Positions 1-7,804 of a DNA stretch of 53,672 nucleotides are shown piece after piece. Below the pieces are notes generated by a model. That model searched no databases. It was not told the origin of the DNA and saw only the letters and a program-made list of their open reading frames with translations. The translations under genes were made by a program, and so were the position numbers. Position 1 is the first letter of the stretch. The number at the start of each line of letters is the position of its first letter. The stretch is from Phycisphaerales bacterium (lineage in GTDB: Bacteria; Planctomycetota; Phycisphaerae; Phycisphaerales; SM1A02), in contig JASMKH010000017.1 in assembly GCA_030749435.1 (NCBI GenBank), positions 1 through 53,672 on the forward strand, given 5' to 3'.

Positions 1-389
1 ATCCGATGCTCCAGAACAACCCCTACGACTGCGCCTCGGCCCCGGCCTTCGAGGGCACGCTCTTCGATCCCGAGGACGAAGAGGGCTTCCACTACAACGG
101 CTGCGCCCAGTTCGCCTTCAACGCGCACTACGAGTCAGAACCCGTCGTCGCCATGTTCGATGGCTCGACCCGCACCCTCTCGGTCAACAAGGCCAAGCAG
201 GACGACGTCATCACCGCCGGTGGTGCCAATGCCTACAACAGCACGGACGGCCTGTTCCATCGCCAGACTCCCGATGGGCCGCTGGCCTACATGCTCAACC
301 ACTCCTTCTGGCAGGATGAGGAAGGCAGCTGCGGGCTTCATACCCATGAGGTCGACGGCATCCGCGGCCGAACCCACCTCGGCGAGTGA
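1..389 (+). CDS. C-terminal part of an unidentified protein (5' end outside window)
   Basis: The reading frame is open from base 3 and ends at a stop at 387-389, so only the last ~128 residues are visible and the true start lies off the left edge. The fragment is soluble and acidic, with a segment VVAMFDGSTRTLSV and a His/Gly-rich end. This faintly resembles the C-terminal region of planctomycete prepilin-like proteins that end in an H-x-DG motif, but there is no N-terminal methylation motif to test. No catalytic motif is recognised. A strong terminator follows, so it is the last gene of its transcript. Confidence 0.6.
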   Translation, partial: PMLQNNPYDCASAPAFEGTLFDPEDEEGFHYNGCAQFAFNAHYESEPVVAMFDGSTRTLSVNKAKQDDVITAGGANAYNSTDGLFHRQTPDGPLAYMLNHSFWQDEEGSCGLHTHEVDGIRGRTHLGE

Positions 390-412
390 TCCCGAGTCGC
401 TCTGATTCCTTC

Positions 413-455
413 CCGAACCGGGACGAGCTCGCTCGTCCCGGTTCGGTGCTTTTTG
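413..455 (+). terminator. Rho-independent terminator
   Basis: A perfect 15-bp stem (413-427 with 432-446) closes a CTCG tetraloop and is followed by TGCTTTTTG. It sits 23 nt after the stop codon at 389 and isolates the upstream transcript from the cystathionine beta-synthase operon. It is the cleanest intrinsic terminator in the window. Confidence 0.93.
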
Positions 456-493
456 AGCCACCGTCCATCTGACTCCTGCCCGCCGGAGGGCGG

Positions 494-507
494 TAGAATG
501 GCGGGCC
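494..507 (+). promoter_or_regulatory. -10-like element, leaderless type
   Basis: TAGAAT at 494-499 lies 8 nt before the ATG at 508. Transcription would start at or next to the start codon. No convincing -35 box is seen. It belongs to a set of similarly placed elements in this window. Confidence 0.5.
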
Positions 508-1911
508 ATGACCACGCCGCCAACGCCTCAGGATGTGACCGCGCCGGTCTACCCCGGCGTTGAGTCGATGATCGGCAACACGCCGATGCTCGAAGTCAGC
601 AGATTGGACACCGGCCCGTGCCGGCTGCTTCTCAAACTCGAGAGTCAGAATCCCGGCAACTCAATCAAAGATCGCATTGCCGTCTCGATGATCGACGCTG
701 CGGAGGCCGCCGGCCAGTTGAAATCCGGCGGCCACATCATTGAGGCCACCGCTGGCAACACCGGTATCGCGCTGGCACTGGTCGGCCTCCTTCGGGGATA
801 TCAGGTCACGGTGGTCGTGCCCGACAAGATGAGCGAGGCGAAGATCGCCCATCTTCGTGCGTTGGGCGCGAGCGTCGCCATCACCCGGTCGGATGTCCAG
901 AAAGGACACCCCGACTACTACCAGGAGGTGGCCGCCCGCATCGCCGAAGACACCGGGGGGTTCTACGTCAACCAGTTTGAGAACGAGGCCAACGCAACAG
1001 CGCACGCAGCTACAACCGGACCCGAAATCTGGGCTCAGACCGGCGGCGTCATCGACGCGTTCGTCGGCGGCATCGGGTCCGGTGGGACGCTTGCTGGCGC
1101 GGGGCAGTACCTGCGAGACCGGAACCCGGATCTGAAGATCATCCTGGCCGACCCGGAAGGGTCCATGCTCACGCCTTTGGTCAATGAAGGGCGAATGGTC
1201 GAGGCGGGCACTTGGCTGGTCGAAGGCATCGGGGAGGATTTCGTCCCGGATGTGGCGAATCTCGATCTCATCACCGAAGCCATCGCAGTGTCAGACCGCG
1301 ACACATTCCACGCGGCACGGGACCTGCTGCGGTGTGAAGGAGTCCTCGCAGGCTCGTCGACCGGAACACTGGTCGCGGCAGCATTGATCTGGTGCCAGCG
1401 GCAGACCGAGCCGCTCACCGTCGTCACCTTCGTGTGCGACCACGGATCGAAGTACCTCGGCCGAATGTTCAACGACCACTGGATGCGGGATCATGGCTTC
1501 CTGGACGTGCCCCGAACCGGTGACCTCCGAGACCTGATCGGCCGCAGGCACGACAGCAAGGAAGACTTCACACTGACGCCTGGCGTTCCCATTGCCCAGT
1601 CCGTGAAGATGATGCGGCTCTATGACGTCAGCCAGATGGCGGTCCTCGATGACGATGGCCACATTCTCGGCATTCTCGATGAGTCGGATGTGCTTCTTGC
1701 CGTCTCACAGGATGCCGCCGCATTTGCCAGACCGGTCTCCGACTACATGACAACGAAACTGGAAACTGTCTCGCCGGACCTGCAAGTGGAAGCACTACTC
1801 CCCATCTTTCGGAGCGATCGCGTCGCCATTGTGGTGGAAGGCGATCAGTACCTCGGGCTCATCACCAGAATCGACCTCATCAACTACCTCCGCAACCGGA
1901 TGAGCAACTGA
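508..1911 (+). CDS. cbs: Cystathionine beta-synthase with C-terminal CBS pair
   Basis: 467 aa PLP enzyme that condenses serine and homocysteine into cystathionine, the first step of reverse transsulfuration. The fold-type II core spans about residues 15-325. It has the Schiff-base lysine in NSIKDR (K54), the substrate loop TAGNTG (81-86), the phosphate-binding GIGSGGT (188-194) and the GSSTG loop (282-286). Residues ~345-467 form two CBS motifs (a Bateman module), which in homologues binds adenosyl ligands. The N-terminal heme-binding extension of animal CBS is absent. The C-terminal pair argues for cystathionine beta-synthase over plain cysteine synthase. The next gene starts 2 nt after the stop and encodes the partner lyase. 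The ATG at 508 is preceded by a -10-like TAGAAT rather than a clear ribosome binding site. Confidence 0.93.
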   Translation: MTTPPTPQDVTAPVYPGVESMIGNTPMLEVSRLDTGPCRLLLKLESQNPGNSIKDRIAVSMIDAAEAAGQLKSGGHIIEATAGNTGIALALVGLLRGYQVTVVVPDKMSEAKIAHLRALGASVAITRSDVQKGHPDYYQEVAARIAEDTGGFYVNQFENEANATAHAATTGPEIWAQTGGVIDAFVGGIGSGGTLAGAGQYLRDRNPDLKIILADPEGSMLTPLVNEGRMVEAGTWLVEGIGEDFVPDVANLDLITEAIAVSDRDTFHAARDLLRCEGVLAGSSTGTLVAAALIWCQRQTEPLTVVTFVCDHGSKYLGRMFNDHWMRDHGFLDVPRTGDLRDLIGRRHDSKEDFTLTPGVPIAQSVKMMRLYDVSQMAVLDDDGHILGILDESDVLLAVSQDAAAFARPVSDYMTTKLETVSPDLQVEALLPIFRSDRVAIVVEGDQYLGLITRIDLINYLRNRMSN

Positions 1912-1912
1912 C

Positions 1913-3115
1913 ATGACAACTGATTCGACGCACATGGGAACCATGGCCGTGCATGCGGGGCAGTCCCCGTGCCCGACGACCGGCGCGGTCATGCCTCCGG
2001 TCTACCTGAGTTCGACCTACGCGCAGCGATCGCCCGGAGCGCACGCCGGATTCGAGTACACGCGGAGTCACAATCCGACGCGGTATGCGTTGGAGCGGTC
2101 GATCGCCCGGCTGGAAGGATCGTCCCTGCGCGAGTCCACCGACGCGTCGTTCGGAGGATTTGCATTCTCCAGCGGCATGGCGGCGATCTCCTGCCTGCTC
2201 GATTCGCTCACTGCGGGTGATCGCGTCCTGGCCATGGACGACCTGTACGGCGGCACTCATCGACTCTTCAGACAGGTTCGCGCCCGCGCTCAAGGTCTGC
2301 AGTTCGACTTTGCCGACCTCTCGAACCTCGACGCCGTCGAGGCAGCCATCACGCCGGAAACGAAACTCCTCTGGGTGGAGTCGCCCACGAACCCCATGCT
2401 GAAACTCGCAGACCTCAAGGGTCTTGCTGCGATCGCCAAGGCACATGGGATTCTCTGTGCATGCGACAACACCTTTGCGACGCCCGTGCTGCAGCGGCCA
2501 CTCGAGTCGGGCTTCGACGTCGTCATGCACTCGGCGACGAAGTATCTCGGTGGACACAGTGACGTCGTGGCCGGAATCCTCGTCACAGGGTGCCCACAAC
2601 ATGCCGAGACCATTCGGTTTCACCAGAACTCGGTGGGATCCGTCCTTGGCCCATTTGACAGTTATCTTGTCCTCCGCGGAATCAAGACACTGGATCTTCG
2701 GATGCGGGCTCACTGCCGCAGCGCGGCTGCCATCGCGGAGATGCTGAGTGGCCATGCCAAGGTGCGGACCACGGTGTATCCAACCCACCCAGATCACCCG
2801 CAGTTCGATCTGGCCGCCGCCCAAATGCAGATCGATGGAACTCCGGCGGGCGGTGGCATGGTCACCATTGAACTCGACTCGGACCTCGCAGGATGCCGCC
2901 GGTTTCTCGAGTCGCTCAGTGTCTTCACGCTGGCCGAGTCGCTGGGCGGCGTGGAGTCACTGGCCAATCATCCCGCCATCATGACACACGCCTCGGTCCC
3001 CGCGGAGGCTCGGTCCGCGCTGGGCATCAACGATTCGCTGGTGCGGCTCTCCGTTGGCATCGAAGATGTCCGTGACCTGGTCGCCGACCTGCAATCTGCG
3101 CTGGATGCCATCTGA
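1913..3115 (+). CDS. Cystathionine gamma-lyase/synthase family PLP enzyme
   Basis: 400 aa member of the Cys/Met-metabolism PLP-dependent family. Visible motifs are YTRSHNPTR (49-57), SSGMAA (86-91), the PLP-stacking LYGGT (111-115), ESPTNP (156-161), the aspartate of CDNTFATP (184-191), and the Schiff-base lysine in HSATKYLGGHSD (K210). Family members cleave cystathionine to cysteine (gamma-lyase), make it (gamma-synthase) or cleave it to homocysteine (beta-lyase); sequence alone does not separate these safely. The tight coupling to cystathionine beta-synthase (2-nt gap) favours gamma-lyase, giving cysteine from homocysteine. A small Cys-rich protein gene follows after 11 nt. Confidence 0.92.
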   Translation: MTTDSTHMGTMAVHAGQSPCPTTGAVMPPVYLSSTYAQRSPGAHAGFEYTRSHNPTRYALERSIARLEGSSLRESTDASFGGFAFSSGMAAISCLLDSLTAGDRVLAMDDLYGGTHRLFRQVRARAQGLQFDFADLSNLDAVEAAITPETKLLWVESPTNPMLKLADLKGLAAIAKAHGILCACDNTFATPVLQRPLESGFDVVMHSATKYLGGHSDVVAGILVTGCPQHAETIRFHQNSVGSVLGPFDSYLVLRGIKTLDLRMRAHCRSAAAIAEMLSGHAKVRTTVYPTHPDHPQFDLAAAQMQIDGTPAGGGMVTIELDSDLAGCRRFLESLSVFTLAESLGGVESLANHPAIMTHASVPAEARSALGINDSLVRLSVGIEDVRDLVADLQSALDAI

Positions 3116-3126
3116 GGACAACGCCC

Positions 3127-3348
3127 ATGCCGCTGTATGAGTATCGATGCGTGGAGGACGGAACGCTCCTGACCCTGCTCAGACCAATGCGGGAGGCGGA
3201 TGCCCCGGTGGAGGACCCCGAAGGCCTCGAACGCACGTGGGAACGCGTCCAGAGTCTGTTTTCGGTGGACTCCCCCCGGGATACACCGAGCAGTGGAACT
3301 GGCGGATGCTGCGGAGGTGGCTGCGGCTGCGGTGGTCACTCCTCGTAA
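3127..3348 (+). CDS. FmdB-like small protein with Cys-rich tail, zinc ribbon lost
   Basis: 73 aa. It opens with MPLYEYRC, the signature start of FmdB-type putative regulators. The usual CxxC...CxxC zinc ribbon is missing: only C8 remains at the front. The C-terminal ~15 residues are Gly/Cys-rich (GGCCGGGCGCGGHSS), with four cysteines and a histidine that could hold a metal, an Fe-S cluster or sulfane sulfur. A GAGGA ribosome-binding sequence lies about 10 nt before the ATG, and the gene starts 11 nt after the lyase stop, so it is the third gene of the transsulfuration operon. FmdB-like ancestry is seen in the sequence; a role in sulfur handling is inference from position only. Confidence 0.75.
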   Translation: MPLYEYRCVEDGTLLTLLRPMREADAPVEDPEGLERTWERVQSLFSVDSPRDTPSSGTGGCCGGGCGCGGHSS

Positions 3349-3419
3349 GCGCCTCGGTGACTCACGCCACCATGCGACATGCCGCCAGCCACACGTGCAT
3401 GACGCCCCCGAATTGGCCC

Positions 3420-3635
3420 TCACGCAGGGCGTCTGACCGCCGGCAAGTCCGACATGGCAGCCGCATGTTCGTTCTCTCGCTTGATCGCGTCACGAAGTTC
3501 CTTTCGATGAACGCACACTGAGGCAGGCGCATCGATTCCCAGCCGGACCTTGTCGCCCCGAATGTCGACGACCGTGATCTGAATGTCGTCCCCGATGACG
3601 ATGGTCTCTTCCCGGCGGCGTGACAGCACAAGCAT
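3420..3635 (-). CDS. csrA: CsrA carbon storage regulator (RNA-binding)
   Basis: 71 aa. MLVLSRRREETIVIGDDI and the following VVDIRGDKVRLGI are canonical CsrA. The protein forms a homodimer that binds GGA-containing hairpins in mRNA leaders. The core (~1-55) is followed by a short charged tail. Its Shine-Dalgarno, AAGGAG 7 nt before the ATG, itself contains GGA, so CsrA could repress its own translation. It is 30 nt downstream of fliW on the same strand; FliW is the known protein antagonist of CsrA. No flagellar structural genes lie in the window. Confidence 0.96.
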   Translation of the reverse strand: MLVLSRRREETIVIGDDIQITVVDIRGDKVRLGIDAPASVCVHRKELRDAIKRENEHAAAMSDLPAVRRPA

Positions 3636-3665
3636 GTCGTGACTCCTTCGCGATACTCGATTGTG

Positions 3666-4118
3666 TCAGGCCGTGGCTCGCTGCGGGGCCTCGGGCTGCT
3701 GGAGCCGGGCAATCTCCCACCGCGTGGTCCATTGCTGATCAGACAGGACGATCTGAATGCCCCGCCTGTTGCGGAGATTGACAACCAACGGTCCTTGCAG
3801 GTTGGCCGTCAGCGTATCGTCATACTTGTTCACAATGACGAAGACGCGGGCGTCCTCAACCCGGTCGAGATCGAGCAGATCCATGTGCTCTCGACGGACG
3901 CTTGCTTCATAGTCTTCGCACCAGCGGCTCGGATCCGTCACGACGAAGGCGAGATCCGGCGAGTCCACTGATTGCAACCAGTAGAACACACCGTCTTCAT
4001 CGGGCTGCAGCAATGCGAACCGTGTAAAGCTTGAAAACCCGAGCAGGCCAGCCGGATAGTCGATGAGTCGGTCGTCGCCGACCTCAACGGTACCGAAACG
4101 TGTCGTCTGGACGTGCAT
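3666..4118 (-). CDS. fliW: FliW, CsrA antagonist / flagellar assembly factor
   Basis: 150 aa from the ATG at 4118, the usual family length. Features are MHVQTTRFGTVEV, the conserved DYPAGLLGFSSFTRFALLQ segment (about 20-40), the WLQSVDSPDLAFVV strand and the C-terminal NLRNRRGIQIVLSDQ. FliW binds CsrA allosterically and releases its mRNA targets, a switch best known from flagellin synthesis in Bacillus. The frame stays open upstream to 4280, but that extension is a low-complexity Arg/Gly/Pro translation of the leader. The start at 4118 has GAGG about 8 nt upstream and matches family N-termini. Forms a two-gene unit with csrA. Confidence 0.94.
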   Translation of the reverse strand: MHVQTTRFGTVEVGDDRLIDYPAGLLGFSSFTRFALLQPDEDGVFYWLQSVDSPDLAFVVTDPSRWCEDYEASVRREHMDLLDLDRVEDARVFVIVNKYDDTLTANLQGPLVVNLRNRRGIQIVLSDQQWTTRWEIARLQQPEAPQRATA

Positions 4119-4270
4119 GCGCTCGCCTCTTGTGGCCGCGCCTCCGCTGCGTCCCGGGGGGTCACCGGGCGGGCATCCTGCCCTTCGCCACTTTGCCGGC
4201 CACAGCCAGGCAGCGAAACCGACCCGAGTTCCCCTCGCGCCGGCGATCCTTTGTCGGCCCGATGGGTCGT
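4119..4270 (-). promoter_or_regulatory. GC-rich structured leader of fliW-csrA with GGA hairpin
   Basis: On the minus strand upstream of fliW, GGGCAGGATGCCC (4171-4183) folds into a GGGC/GCCC stem presenting AGGAT in the loop. This is close to the published CsrA-binding consensus, in which GGA sits in a hairpin loop. A nested hairpin built on TTCGC...GCGAA (roughly 4184-4217) lies just upstream, and AAAGGAT occurs near 4245-4252. No known riboswitch family is recognised. CsrA autoregulation through this leader is inference. Confidence 0.45.
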
Positions 4271-4356
4271 GCGTCTCCAACGAGCCCTCTCCGCACTGCC
4301 AAGGTCCGGGAACCAGAGGCCTCCCCCGGGCCCCGCTCAGGTCGCCCCCGCCAGCC

Positions 4357-5472
4357 TCAGGTCCTGAGACCCCCCAGCCGAATGAGCGCGACCGGGAGCA
4401 GAAGGAGTACCGGCAGCACGGACTCCAGAAGGGCCCCGATGCCCGGCAGTGGTATCAACATGAGTCCCGCCGCGGTGAAGTACAACGGAATCACCACGCC
4501 CGCGCACTTGACCGACCTCCCGAAGAGCCCGTCCGGAACCCGGTCGAGGAAGAAGGGCAATGCGATCAGAAGCATCAGAATGTTGAGGACGAGCACTGAG
4601 AATCGCGTCATGGCGCTCCGGCGGAGGGCTGGCGCTTCTCGCGAGTCAGGCCACGCCAGCATGTCGGAGATCTGCGCGAGCGAGAGCATGCTGGCGACCT
4701 GCCCGTACCTCCGCATCGAGAGTCGGGTCGGCGAGAGATCGGTCTCGACCTGTTCGGCCGGCCGCGCCCGGCTCGACCCCCTGGCGTCCGGTTGAATCTC
4801 CACGTACTGTCCGTCCTCGAGATCCCATGCGGACTCCGAAGGATTCCATGTCGCCGCTCTGGCCCACCACCGGCTGGTCGTTCTGCCCTGTGAGTCTCGC
4901 GCTATGAAACTGGGATCGCGAAGCCGACCGGTTCCAGGGTCGAAGGACGCTGCCTGCAGCAGCGTGCCATGCGCATCATCGGTAAACCGGATGGGATAGG
5001 CGTCGACCGAGTCCTGGCTGGCGTGTTTGTGCGAACGGAGCAGGAGCGGCGCAACGTGAGGAAGCACAAACTCCTGATTCAAGACCTGAACCGCGCTCAA
5101 TGCCACAGCGACGCCCAGGAACGGCATCGCCACGCGTCGCAGGCTCAATCCACAAGCCACGATCGCCACAAGTTCCCGGCATCGGTTCATCTGCACGAGC
5201 GTGAAGCCAGCGGCGCCGACGAGAACGATGCCGTAGAGCCATGCATAGAACTGGAACAGCTGCGGCAAATGAAAGTTGGCGGCGAATCCAAGTGTCATGC
5301 CGGTGGTCGTAATCCAGGAGGCGTCGTCCCCTGCAGCCTCGACCGCCAGTTTCATAAACTCATCCAGATTCAGAATGACATCAATCGTGGAGGCAAAGAG
5401 ATAGAGCACCGCGAAGAGCAGCACGAAGTTGAGCAGGAGCCGCCCAGCGATATGTCGATCGAGTCGAGACAT
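4357..5472 (-). CDS. LptF/LptG-family permease (YjgP/YjgQ)
   Basis: 371 aa from the ATG at 5472, two nt after the stop of the upstream permease gene. A longer frame reaches 5541 but would overlap that gene by 67 nt. Three N-terminal membrane helices (about 12-35, 60-85, 100-122), a soluble central domain (~125-285) and three C-terminal helices (from ~288) give the 6-TM LptF/G layout with a periplasmic beta-jellyroll-type domain. Family members pair with the LptB ATPase to drive lipopolysaccharide export. The start MSRLDRHIAGRLLLNF fits the 'ld+yi...' opening typical of the family. LptB and LptC are not in the window. Which of the two is F and which is G cannot be told from sequence alone. Confidence 0.85.
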   Translation of the reverse strand: MSRLDRHIAGRLLLNFVLLFAVLYLFASTIDVILNLDEFMKLAVEAAGDDASWITTTGMTLGFAANFHLPQLFQFYAWLYGIVLVGAAGFTLVQMNRCRELVAIVACGLSLRRVAMPFLGVAVALSAVQVLNQEFVLPHVAPLLLRSHKHASQDSVDAYPIRFTDDAHGTLLQAASFDPGTGRLRDPSFIARDSQGRTTSRWWARAATWNPSESAWDLEDGQYVEIQPDARGSSRARPAEQVETDLSPTRLSMRRYGQVASMLSLAQISDMLAWPDSREAPALRRSAMTRFSVLVLNILMLLIALPFFLDRVPDGLFGRSVKCAGVVIPLYFTAAGLMLIPLPGIGALLESVLPVLLLLPVALIRLGGLRT

Positions 5473-5474
5473 GA

Positions 5475-7103
5475 TCAGTGCCGCGCAAGCCTCCGCCAAC
5501 AGACTGCTGTCAGTATCGCCAGAGACGCATTGCCGCTCCACATGATGGCCATTCCGGCAGTCTCATCACCCTGTCGCATGAAAATGGCACCGCTGGAGAT
5601 CAGCACGAGGTTGAGCAGTGCCGGGAGGAAGGCGACGACGTAGATGAGCAGGGGCTGGGCATGCCTCATGTTGAGTGCCAGAATCGCGCCGAGCAAGGGC
5701 AGCAGACCCGCAGTCACTGCGATCGCCCACCGCTGCGCAAGGCGACCCACAATCTCCCCATGGAGTCTGGCGACATCCGAGTCGATCCGACGCAGAACGT
5801 CGCTGACGAAGTTGGAGCGGGGCGCCGCCTCCTCCGCTCGGGCCAAGGTGGCTGCCGGGGTCTCCGACTCCATGTTCTCAGGCACACCCACAATTCGGAG
5901 GTTCCCGACCTGCACGTTGGAACGAAGATTCGGACGGGCCGCGTCCGGTGGATCAAACACCGTCACATTGCTCATGCGAAGAACCAGACGACGATCATGT
6001 CCGTCGAGGCCACCCCCTTCCACGAACACCTGTGCCTGACTCGGTTGAAAACGCCGCAATACGTGCCCGGCAGCATCCAACTCATCAATCTCAAGGTGCT
6101 TTGCCCCGCCGCGGATCAGCATTCCGTTCCTGAGCCCTGCTGCGCGAATCCGCCAGGAGTGGCCTGATCGATCCTCGCTGGGAATCACAATCTCACCGGC
6201 ATCCCGCAGCGATCGCGCCACGGCATCACGTTGGTACAACTGCCGCAACGCGGCCCTGAGCCGCTCATACTCCTTGTGAATCGCCGGGAATCGTGAGGGA
6301 TCATCATCCACCGCGAGCAACTCCGAACGGGTCATGGCCATCGGCTCCGTTCGCTCCGGAAGCGGAACCGGCATCGCATGCGTCGGCTCCAACCGAGGGA
6401 AGCCGCGGAGATTCCCCGCAGCCGCGTCCCACGACACGGCGTCATCCATCGCCATCCGGATGAGCACGATGCCTTCCCGCTCGTACAGGTCCAGCACCGC
6501 GCCGGCAGCCGAAATGTCGGACTCGATCGCCCCATCCGGGCCCAGACGGGCCACCATCATTCGGCGAAGTTCGATTCGCTCATCTGCCGTTCCGTCCTCG
6601 GGCCGCTCGATGAGCCGCATTGACTCGGCCCAGATCTCCATGTCGCCGAATCGAACCGGCTTCCCGGCCTCGACCGCGTGTTCGAGGATGGCCGTCACAT
6701 CCCCCGCAATCACCCGGCCCATCAGGGCATACACGCGGGGGATGACGCCCTGCACCAGCATCACCATGATGAGGATCAGCACGACCCCCAGTGCCATGAC
6801 AGGGAGGAGGATCGTCCGATAGCTCAGGCCAGCCACCGCCATCGCCATGACCTCGTTCTCGGCTGCCATCCGATGGAAGACGATGGTGGCCCCGAATCCT
6901 GCAGCGAAGGGCAGGGCGTACTGCATCATCGGGATGAGCGACAGCCCTACGTACTTGATCGCCTGCGCAGCCGAAATCGGCGCATCGCCCGTGAGAGGCT
7001 TGATGACAGCCCCGAACGCGGTGACAGCCGCCAATACTGCTGCCGCAAGGCCGACCACCTTGAGCAACTCAAGGGCGGTGTATATGGTGAGCCGAAACGG
7101 CAT
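5475..7103 (-). CDS. LptF/LptG-family permease, long periplasmic domain
   Basis: 542 aa, the first gene of the permease pair. TM helices lie at about 12-35, 55-78 and 98-122, a soluble region at ~125-455, and three C-terminal helices at about 460-478, 486-505 and 518-537. The soluble part is about 330 residues, roughly twice that of its partner and longer than the usual LptF/G domain. Conserved family-like features are the helix-2 segment MMQYALPFAAGFG and the cytoplasmic ENEVMAMAVAGLSYR, the coupling-helix type sequence that contacts the ATPase. A GATACT element lies 6 nt before the ATG. It is divergent from the pseudopilin operon. Confidence 0.85.
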   Translation of the reverse strand: MPFRLTIYTALELLKVVGLAAAVLAAVTAFGAVIKPLTGDAPISAAQAIKYVGLSLIPMMQYALPFAAGFGATIVFHRMAAENEVMAMAVAGLSYRTILLPVMALGVVLILIMVMLVQGVIPRVYALMGRVIAGDVTAILEHAVEAGKPVRFGDMEIWAESMRLIERPEDGTADERIELRRMMVARLGPDGAIESDISAAGAVLDLYEREGIVLIRMAMDDAVSWDAAAGNLRGFPRLEPTHAMPVPLPERTEPMAMTRSELLAVDDDPSRFPAIHKEYERLRAALRQLYQRDAVARSLRDAGEIVIPSEDRSGHSWRIRAAGLRNGMLIRGGAKHLEIDELDAAGHVLRRFQPSQAQVFVEGGGLDGHDRRLVLRMSNVTVFDPPDAARPNLRSNVQVGNLRIVGVPENMESETPAATLARAEEAAPRSNFVSDVLRRIDSDVARLHGEIVGRLAQRWAIAVTAGLLPLLGAILALNMRHAQPLLIYVVAFLPALLNLVLISSGAIFMRQGDETAGMAIMWSGNASLAILTAVCWRRLARH

Positions 7104-7115
7104 GTCGGCAGTATC
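7104..7115 (-). promoter_or_regulatory. -10-like element, leaderless type
   Basis: On the minus strand, GATACT (7115-7110) ends 6 nt before the ATG of the long permease gene. It matches five of six bases of TATACT but not strict TAnnnT. No -35 seen. Confidence 0.4.
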
Positions 7116-7255
7116 CCCGACCCGAAGCCCTCCCGCCCGGGCCTGCCGGGACTTCTGTTCCGATTATGTGGTCTGGCCGCCTTCACTCGACCGCGGAACG
7201 GCGTGGATGGCTTCGGGCGACCTCGGATGAATCCGACACTGAAGGCATGCCCAGC

Positions 7256-7804
7256 ATGTCCGTTACGCACGCGGTGCCGGTACGCGGGGACCGCGGCTCT
7301 GGCCGCCGCCGCGGCTTGACGCTGCTCGAGTCCCTGATGGCCATTGCCGTGCTGGTCGTGGTCGTCACGGCGGTCATGTCCGCGATGTCGGCGGGGCGTG
7401 CCCAATCCGAGCAGGCCCGCCGCTCGATCTCCGCTGCGTTGGCGGCCGAGATGCTCATGTCGAGAGTGACCGGAATCGACCCCGATGTGTTTCAGTCGCA
7501 AGACGCCTGGTATGCGCACTTCACCGACCCCGCGACCGCCGGCGGGTGGCACGGGCACCACGAGGTGGCAGGCGCGATTCGAGCAGGCCGCGCAGCCGCC
7601 CTCCCCCTCCTTCCAGCGGGCTACCAGGATGTGGTGCTCCGCGTTGCCACCGACCGGCAAATGCAGATGGTTCCGCCGCCACTGGCGATCGCCATCGCCG
7701 GAGTCGAGGTCACTGTCGAGGCCCTTGATGACCACAACCAGACATTGACCCGGTTGATACGCTTCGTTCCGCTCCCACGATCACTGGCGGATGCAGCGCC
7801 ATGA
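7256..7804 (+). CDS. Type II secretion / type IV pseudopilin-like protein
   Basis: 182 aa from the ATG at 7256; an ATG at 7247 is also in frame. The AAGG ribosome-binding sequence at 7242-7245 is 10 nt from 7256 but only 1 nt from 7247, so 7256 is preferred. A basic N-terminus ends in the prepilin peptidase site RRRG|LTLLES with Glu at +5, followed by a hydrophobic helix (MAIAVLVVVVTAVMSAM). The rest is a soluble domain of unknown fold, probably a minor pseudopilin (GspI/PilV-like by position). It is the first of four overlapping genes; the next ATG overlaps this stop (ATGA). Confidence 0.82.
   Translation: MSVTHAVPVRGDRGSGRRRGLTLLESLMAIAVLVVVVTAVMSAMSAGRAQSEQARRSISAALAAEMLMSRVTGIDPDVFQSQDAWYAHFTDPATAGGWHGHHEVAGAIRAGRAAALPLLPAGYQDVVLRVATDRQMQMVPPPLAIAIAGVEVTVEALDDHNQTLTRLIRFVPLPRSLADAAP

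Noticed and set aside
1880-2824. Minus-strand frame opposite the gamma-lyase-type gene
   Set aside because: Antisense shadow without family motifs or ribosome binding site.
4119-4270. Cyclic-di-GMP (GEMM) or other known riboswitch before fliW
   Set aside because: Hairpins and a GGCAAAG string are present, but the conserved core and paired elements of GEMM are not; no other family consensus was recognised.
4119-4280. 54-residue N-terminal extension of FliW
   Set aside because: The extension is not FliW-like and spans the structured leader; the ATG at 4118 has a good Shine-Dalgarno and gives family-standard length.
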